Positions 60,901 through 64,000 of a stretch of 64,000 nucleotides of DNA are shown here, in pieces. The stretch covers positions 1 through 64,000 of the forward strand of contig JACKOM010000005.1 of NCBI GenBank assembly GCA_024234265.1, written 5' to 3'. Below the pieces are notes generated by a model, which made no database searches, was not told the DNA's origin, and saw nothing but the letters and a program-made list of their open reading frames with translations. The stretch is from Oceanospirillaceae bacterium (GTDB lineage Bacteria > Pseudomonadota > Gammaproteobacteria > Pseudomonadales > Oceanobacteraceae). How positions within the stretch are numbered: the stretch's first letter is position 1; every line of letters begins with the position of its first letter. The position numbers and the translations under genes were made by a program.

Positions 60901-62805
60901 GATGTAGTCATACAGTGAGCCGAAAATCAGCATGTTATGACAGGTATCGAGGAATTCGCTGTGTAAATCATCCAGCAGAATGACATCAAGAATTGTGACT
61001 TTATTATCTGCCGGCAGGGTGTCGGTTTCACTGCGCACTGCAATGTGCGGTGCCAGTGCATCTTCCAGCAGGCGACGGTTGGCTTCGAGCGGTAATTCCA
61101 CAACACTGTTGATCAGTTGCTGGGTGTTGGGGCTCATGCGAATTGCATTGCGGATTTTTTCAGATAATAACTTGCTGCGCAGGATATTGTTTAAATCCTG
61201 AATTAACGCAGTTTGTAATTCTTCCGGAATTTTACCTTTACCCTGTTCGGCGATCATGGCCTTGGTGGCATATTCCAGATTTTTATTGATGTGGTTGGCC
61301 AGCGGGTGTTCGTTCTTTTTAATGAAGCCGAGCACCGCAGCAGCATCAATTAAATCATCCTGTTTTAACAGGAAGCGGTTTTGTTGGTAATCATTGAGGA
61401 ATGAAATTAATTCGGCGAAATTAATGTCGGCATCCGCTTTCCAGCGGTTGTACAGGTACATGCCGGCACCGAAACATAATTCCTGTTTGGCGCGCAGATA
61501 GTTTTCTTCCGGGCCACCAAAAATCATGCGTTTGATTTTGCCGCGGGTTTCGCTGCGTTCTTCGAGTTTATTGTTGTAGTTTTTCCAGAGTTTATTTAAC
61601 TGGTCGTCGTATAAAACTTTGTCGGGGCTTTGCAGCCACTGCTGGAATTTCTTACGTTTTTCCCGGTCCATGCGCTCGGCGAGCTGGCCTTCGGGGATTT
61701 CTTTTTCGGTTACGCGGCTATAATTGCGCAGGGTGGTGCTTTGCAGGCGGCTGCGCAGGGTCAGGTAACGCAGATAACGATAGGTCAGGCGGAATACGTT
61801 GGCGTGTTCAGTCGGGCTTTGTGCAATCTGGAATGTGGAACCTTTTTGCAGGGATGCGAGGCGCGCAGAAGGGCGCAGGTAACGCATCACGCTCTGTTGG
61901 TAGTGTTCCATCATGTAAGGGTTTTCGCGGGCGAAGTTTTCCGCGCGCATTTCAATGCCTTCAATGCTGGTGCAGATGGCTTGCACTAAATTCTGCAGTT
62001 TGTCGATGCGATCGCCCGGTGCGTAATCCACGATGCCGTCAACTACGTTGCGTTGCATTAATTCAAATGCCGATACACCTACATATTTGGCGCATTCCTG
62101 CCATGAAAGGTTGTATTTACGCGCAATGCTGGCTAGGCCCTGGGGCTGGATAGTGTTGAAAATACCATCGCGTACCGAGAGCAGTACGTTGGTGGTGGCC
62201 AATGGAATAGCACCACCGGAATAACCGGCGCCGAGAATAATACCTACGGTGGGCACGTCGAGGTTCGACATTTCCGCAATCAGGCGGGAAATGCTGTGGG
62301 CCTGGTTTTTGGTATTGGCTTCTTCGCCTGCGTCGGCACCGGGGGTGTCGATCAGGGTCACTACCGGGAAGGCGTGTTTGGCGAAATCACGGGCAGCGCG
62401 GGCGGCCTGCTTGTGGTGGTGCGGCATCCAGGCGCCGTTGCGGCTTTCGCGGTTCTGACCGATAAAGCCCACTCGGCGGAAAGTGTTGCCAAAATCCAGC
62501 TCCACTTCAGCGACGTAAAGCGGGCCGTCTTCGTATTCACTGATAATGCGGTTGTTACACAGTTTCTGAATCAGGGCGCGGGCACTGATGCGCTGGCTGG
62601 ATTCGCTGGGTGTGACAACTTCCTGGATGTATTGGTCAATGTCCAGTTGTGCGAGGTACTCGCAGGTTTCGTCGATTTGCGCCCGTGTTAACAAACCACG
62701 TACGTGGGGCGCTGCCAGGTGATCCTCTGGAGATGGAAACAGAGAGAAATCCTGGCTCAGCTTTTCAGCAGTCTGAAAGAGCTGATCAATTTGGATTTTT
62801 GTCAT
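57895..62805 (-). CDS. Single-chain biotin-dependent acyl-CoA carboxylase (CT-alpha, CT-beta, BC, BCCP)
   Basis: 1636 aa. Residues about 80-300 are an AccA-like carboxyltransferase half (TLIDTPGADAGEE, LGAGYSGGAIPLATTNVLLS). A helical insertion of about 450 residues follows. About 770-1050 is an AccD-like half (FQAGAFDMASAEKF, FVSSGGMQTKEGAAALF, DCTGGAQASFAT) without a zinc finger. About 1075-1520 is biotin carboxylase (LKAVHGGGGKGIQVV, FMEMNTRLQVEHPVTE). The C-terminus is a biotinyl domain with Lys1571 in MEAMKMF. All ACC parts are thus in one chain, in reverse of the eukaryotic order. Acetyl- or propionyl-CoA are plausible substrates. It follows the fabB-like gene by 85 bases. Confidence 0.92.
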   Translation of the reverse strand: MTKIQIDQLFQTAEKLSQDFSLFPSPEDHLAAPHVRGLLTRAQIDETCEYLAQLDIDQYIQEVVTPSESSQRISARALIQKLCNNRIISEYEDGPLYVAEVELDFGNTFRRVGFIGQNRESRNGAWMPHHHKQAARAARDFAKHAFPVVTLIDTPGADAGEEANTKNQAHSISRLIAEMSNLDVPTVGIILGAGYSGGAIPLATTNVLLSVRDGIFNTIQPQGLASIARKYNLSWQECAKYVGVSAFELMQRNVVDGIVDYAPGDRIDKLQNLVQAICTSIEGIEMRAENFARENPYMMEHYQQSVMRYLRPSARLASLQKGSTFQIAQSPTEHANVFRLTYRYLRYLTLRSRLQSTTLRNYSRVTEKEIPEGQLAERMDREKRKKFQQWLQSPDKVLYDDQLNKLWKNYNNKLEERSETRGKIKRMIFGGPEENYLRAKQELCFGAGMYLYNRWKADADINFAELISFLNDYQQNRFLLKQDDLIDAAAVLGFIKKNEHPLANHINKNLEYATKAMIAEQGKGKIPEELQTALIQDLNNILRSKLLSEKIRNAIRMSPNTQQLINSVVELPLEANRRLLEDALAPHIAVRSETDTLPADNKVTILDVILLDDLHSEFLDTCHNMLIFGSLYDYIIEHLVDVAREARETHNLSRAALKKLMEKGLSHATKRHQLDGQEEAFGHWFKYFIAYSSRGELLKQIEEWKKHSFPRISDTLFVIITFLFEKLLPEYYAAENGKDYSGRINPVSIGRRKDFWNRLTIAYYDLLIQDVLDKTKKQKLTGYKSFISEFFTEFEELNGQLMTSDPVGFPGFRTAIESALKKGIPACGVVTGFGTVRINGQAHRVGTLISNLDFQAGAFDMASAEKFCKLMVECARHQYPIVCFVSSGGMQTKEGAAALFSMAVVNDRITRFIRDNDLPIIVFGFGDCTGGAQASFATHPLVQNYYFSGTNMPFAGQIVVPSYLPSTATLSNYLSTNNESMSGLVKHPFEPELDNKLQAIDPTIPVAKRTVLDVLERVLQDYDVVDDEHVAAEETQPKKLFRPVKKVLIHARGCTAQKLVKKAQESDLQVILVQSDPDMNSTAADMLNEKGRLVCIGGNTPDESYLNAKSVIRIADLEGADALHPGIGFLSESAQFAALCANHNINFVGPHVSSMETMGNKSNAINTALRIGVPVVPGSHGIVTTSAMAAKVADSIGYPVLLKAVHGGGGKGIQVVESPDNIHELFHQISAEARSAFGNGDVYLEKYVTSLRHIEVQILRDSHNNTRVLGLRDCSVQRNNQKIVEESGSTMLPAELAQQAYDYAAAIADAVEYYGAGTVEFIFDLDANTLYFMEMNTRLQVEHPVTELVTNTDIVKHQFRIAAGESIEEVVFQENGYAMEVRVNAEKAVNRNGQIVFVPNPGKVTECKLPAQDYIHLLQAIDTDKEVTPFYDSMVVQIICYGKDRADTVKKLRKYLDSVVIKGVCTNIPLLKRILDDEIFNKGIYSTGYLPDFLNRIDTDLLIRDIEASAGNQQQAISLDALRIEGSDEIKVLAPASSIFYGSPSPTEPAYVTEGDTISTEQTLCLMEAMKMFTPLSLRSLNPQGNELYPAGQQYQVVKVLNSDGQQVNQGDLLFVLRPLSGATSDVNAEPLAAAG

Positions 62806-62890
62806 GTTTTGTACAGCTTACCGATGTTGTTGTTATTCATGCCCCACACGGGGGCGAAACGTACCGCTTTATAACAAAGTTACACTTGAA

Positions 62891-64000
62891 TTACAGCCCA
62901 CTGAACACAAGGCTCGCGTTTGTGCCGCCAAATCCAAAGCTGTTAGTTAATACGGTTTTCAGTTTTTTGTCCTGGCTCTGGCGCACAATATTGTAACCAA
63001 GCCCTTGATTATCAAGGGTTTCAATGTTGGCCGAGCCTGCCACAAAGCCTTCTTGCATCATCAGCAGGCAGTAGATTGCCTCCTGCACCCCGGTGGCCCC
63101 GAGGGAGTGTCCGGTCAGCGCTTTGGTGCTGCTGATCATGGGCTGCTCGGGGAAGACCCTGCCGATGGCAGCAAGTTCCACCATGTCACCGGCGGGTGTG
63201 CTGGTGCCATGGGTGTTGATGTAATCCACCGGGCGGTTGGCCTGGCGCATGGCTTCACGCATGCAGCGTTCAGCACCTTCCCCGGAGGGGGAAACCATAT
63301 CAAAACCGTCGGATGTCGCTGCGTATGCCACTAACTCTGCGTAAATTTTTGCGCCGCGGGCACGGGCGACTTCGTAATCTTCCAGTACCAGCATGCCGCC
63401 GCCGGCACCGATGACAAAACCATCACGGTTGGCATCGTAGGGACGGCTGGCCTTGGTGGGTTCAGTATTGTATTGGCTGGAAAGGGCACCCATGGCATCG
63501 AATTGCATGGTTTGCGCCCAGTGCAGCTGTTCGCCGCCCCCGACAAATACCCGGTCCTGTTTGCCGAGTTGGATTAACTCCATGCCGTGACCGATGCAGT
63601 GGGTGCTGGTGGCGCAGGCGGAAGTAATGGTGTAACTCACGCCTTTGATTTTATGCAGGTTGGCGAGGTTGGCTGAGCAGGTGCTGCCCATGGCCTTGGG
63701 TACGCGGAAGGCACCCAGTTTGCGCACGCCCCGTTCACGTAAAATATCCGCCGCTTCCACAATGTCGCTGGCCGATGCACCGCCTGAGCCGGCGACTACG
63801 CCTGTGCGTTCATTGCTGATTTCATCCTGGGAGAGGCCTGCATCCTTGATGGCTTCGGCCATGGCATAGGCTGCGTAAGCGGCTGCATCGCCCATAAAAC
63901 GTAGGGCTTTACGGTCAATGTGCTCTTCTAAATTAATGTTGGGTTTGCCGGCCACCTGGCTGCGGAATCCCAGTTCTGCGTAATCAGGCTGGTGGCTGAT
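62891..64000 (-). CDS. fabB: Beta-ketoacyl-ACP synthase I-like, 5' end beyond the window
   Basis: 369 residues are visible and the frame is open to the window end, so the N-terminus is missing. The KAS triad is present: Cys in TITSACATSTHCIG, His in YINTHGTSTPAGD and His in ALTGHSLGATGVQE. IDRKALRFMGDAAAYAAYAMAEAIKDAGL matches FabB rather than FabF. The enzyme elongates acyl-ACP in fatty-acid synthesis and, as FabB, is required for unsaturated chains. Placement just before the carboxylase suggests cotranscription of malonyl-CoA supply and elongation. Confidence 0.9.
   Translation of the reverse strand: MSHQPDYAELGFRSQVAGKPNINLEEHIDRKALRFMGDAAAYAAYAMAEAIKDAGLSQDEISNERTGVVAGSGGASASDIVEAADILRERGVRKLGAFRVPKAMGSTCSANLANLHKIKGVSYTITSACATSTHCIGHGMELIQLGKQDRVFVGGGEQLHWAQTMQFDAMGALSSQYNTEPTKASRPYDANRDGFVIGAGGGMLVLEDYEVARARGAKIYAELVAYAATSDGFDMVSPSGEGAERCMREAMRQANRPVDYINTHGTSTPAGDMVELAAIGRVFPEQPMISSTKALTGHSLGATGVQEAIYCLLMMQEGFVAGSANIETLDNQGLGYNIVRQSQDKKLKTVLTNSFGFGGTNASLVFSGL

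Noticed and set aside
1..64000. tRNA, rRNA, prophage, toxin-antitoxin or secretion-effector loci
   Set aside because: No tRNA cloverleaf, rRNA block, phage structural or integrase gene, or paired toxin-antitoxin pattern was recognised on reading both strands by eye; a covariance-model tRNA search would be decisive.

Overview
The window looks like chromosomal DNA of a gammaproteobacterium close to Cellvibrio, Saccharophagus or Teredinibacter (Cellvibrionaceae-like). This is an inference from gene content and order: a riboswitch-controlled thiCOSG operon ending in a fused thiDE gene, prmB-aroC, a class I polyhydroxyalkanoate synthase with phasin, a LonB-like protease next to a YbfE-like regulator, a glnE remnant in front of ilvE as in pseudomonads, and a fibro-slime protein. 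No rRNA, tRNA, CRISPR array or prophage was seen.

Layout. 0-2.1 kb: a truncated DMP19-like gene, dgkA, a chalcone-isomerase-like secreted protein and hpt. 2.1-9.4 kb (minus strand): TPP riboswitch, thiC, thiO, thiS, thiG, thiDE and a translationally coupled hybrid histidine kinase. 9.5-17.8 kb: a GST-like protein, a Lon-family protease, the YbfE-like regulator, DUF3422, an unrecognised 214-aa protein and an MMPL/RND exporter. 17.9-19.7 kb: an AT-rich island of three small ORFs separated by attC-type sites, read here as an integrase-less integron cassette cluster. 19.7-30.1 kb: DUF885 peptidase, tapT-like DTW protein, DUF4892, prmB, aroC, an MFS carrier, then a PHA block (DUF6489, phasin, phaC), a YbjX-like protein and RidA.

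30.1-44.7 kb is the most interesting region. It holds a fibro-slime/PA14-like protein and two outer-membrane beta-barrels on the minus strand. Divergent from them is a tight plus-strand operon: a periplasmic coiled-coil protein, three TPR proteins (two of them lipoproteins), a small periplasmic protein, a TolQ/ExbB channel, two TolR/ExbD paralogues and a TonB-like protein with an AgmX/PglI-type C-terminus. A 1038-aa HzsA-related lipoprotein with two haem-binding motifs follows. Together these resemble the proton-driven, envelope-spanning Agl/Glt gliding machinery of Myxococcus, whose relatives are known in gammaproteobacteria without a settled function. One of the two TolR paralogues has Asn where the proton-carrying Asp is expected.

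44.7-64 kb: two RNA methyltransferases, a tiny lipoprotein missed by length cut-offs, an AraC regulator divergent from a sterol-desaturase-family hydroxylase, a decayed glnE fragment, ilvE, a frameshifted glycine-betaine-type binding-protein pseudogene, a TauE/SafE permease, a FadD6/FATP-like acyl-CoA synthetase, yaaA, a YajG-like lipoprotein, prc, a 4HBT thioesterase, a 1636-aa single-chain biotin-dependent carboxylase in the unusual order CT-alpha, CT-beta, BC, BCCP, and the 3' part of a fabB-like ketoacyl synthase cut by the window end. The last three genes suggest a lipid-synthesis neighbourhood.
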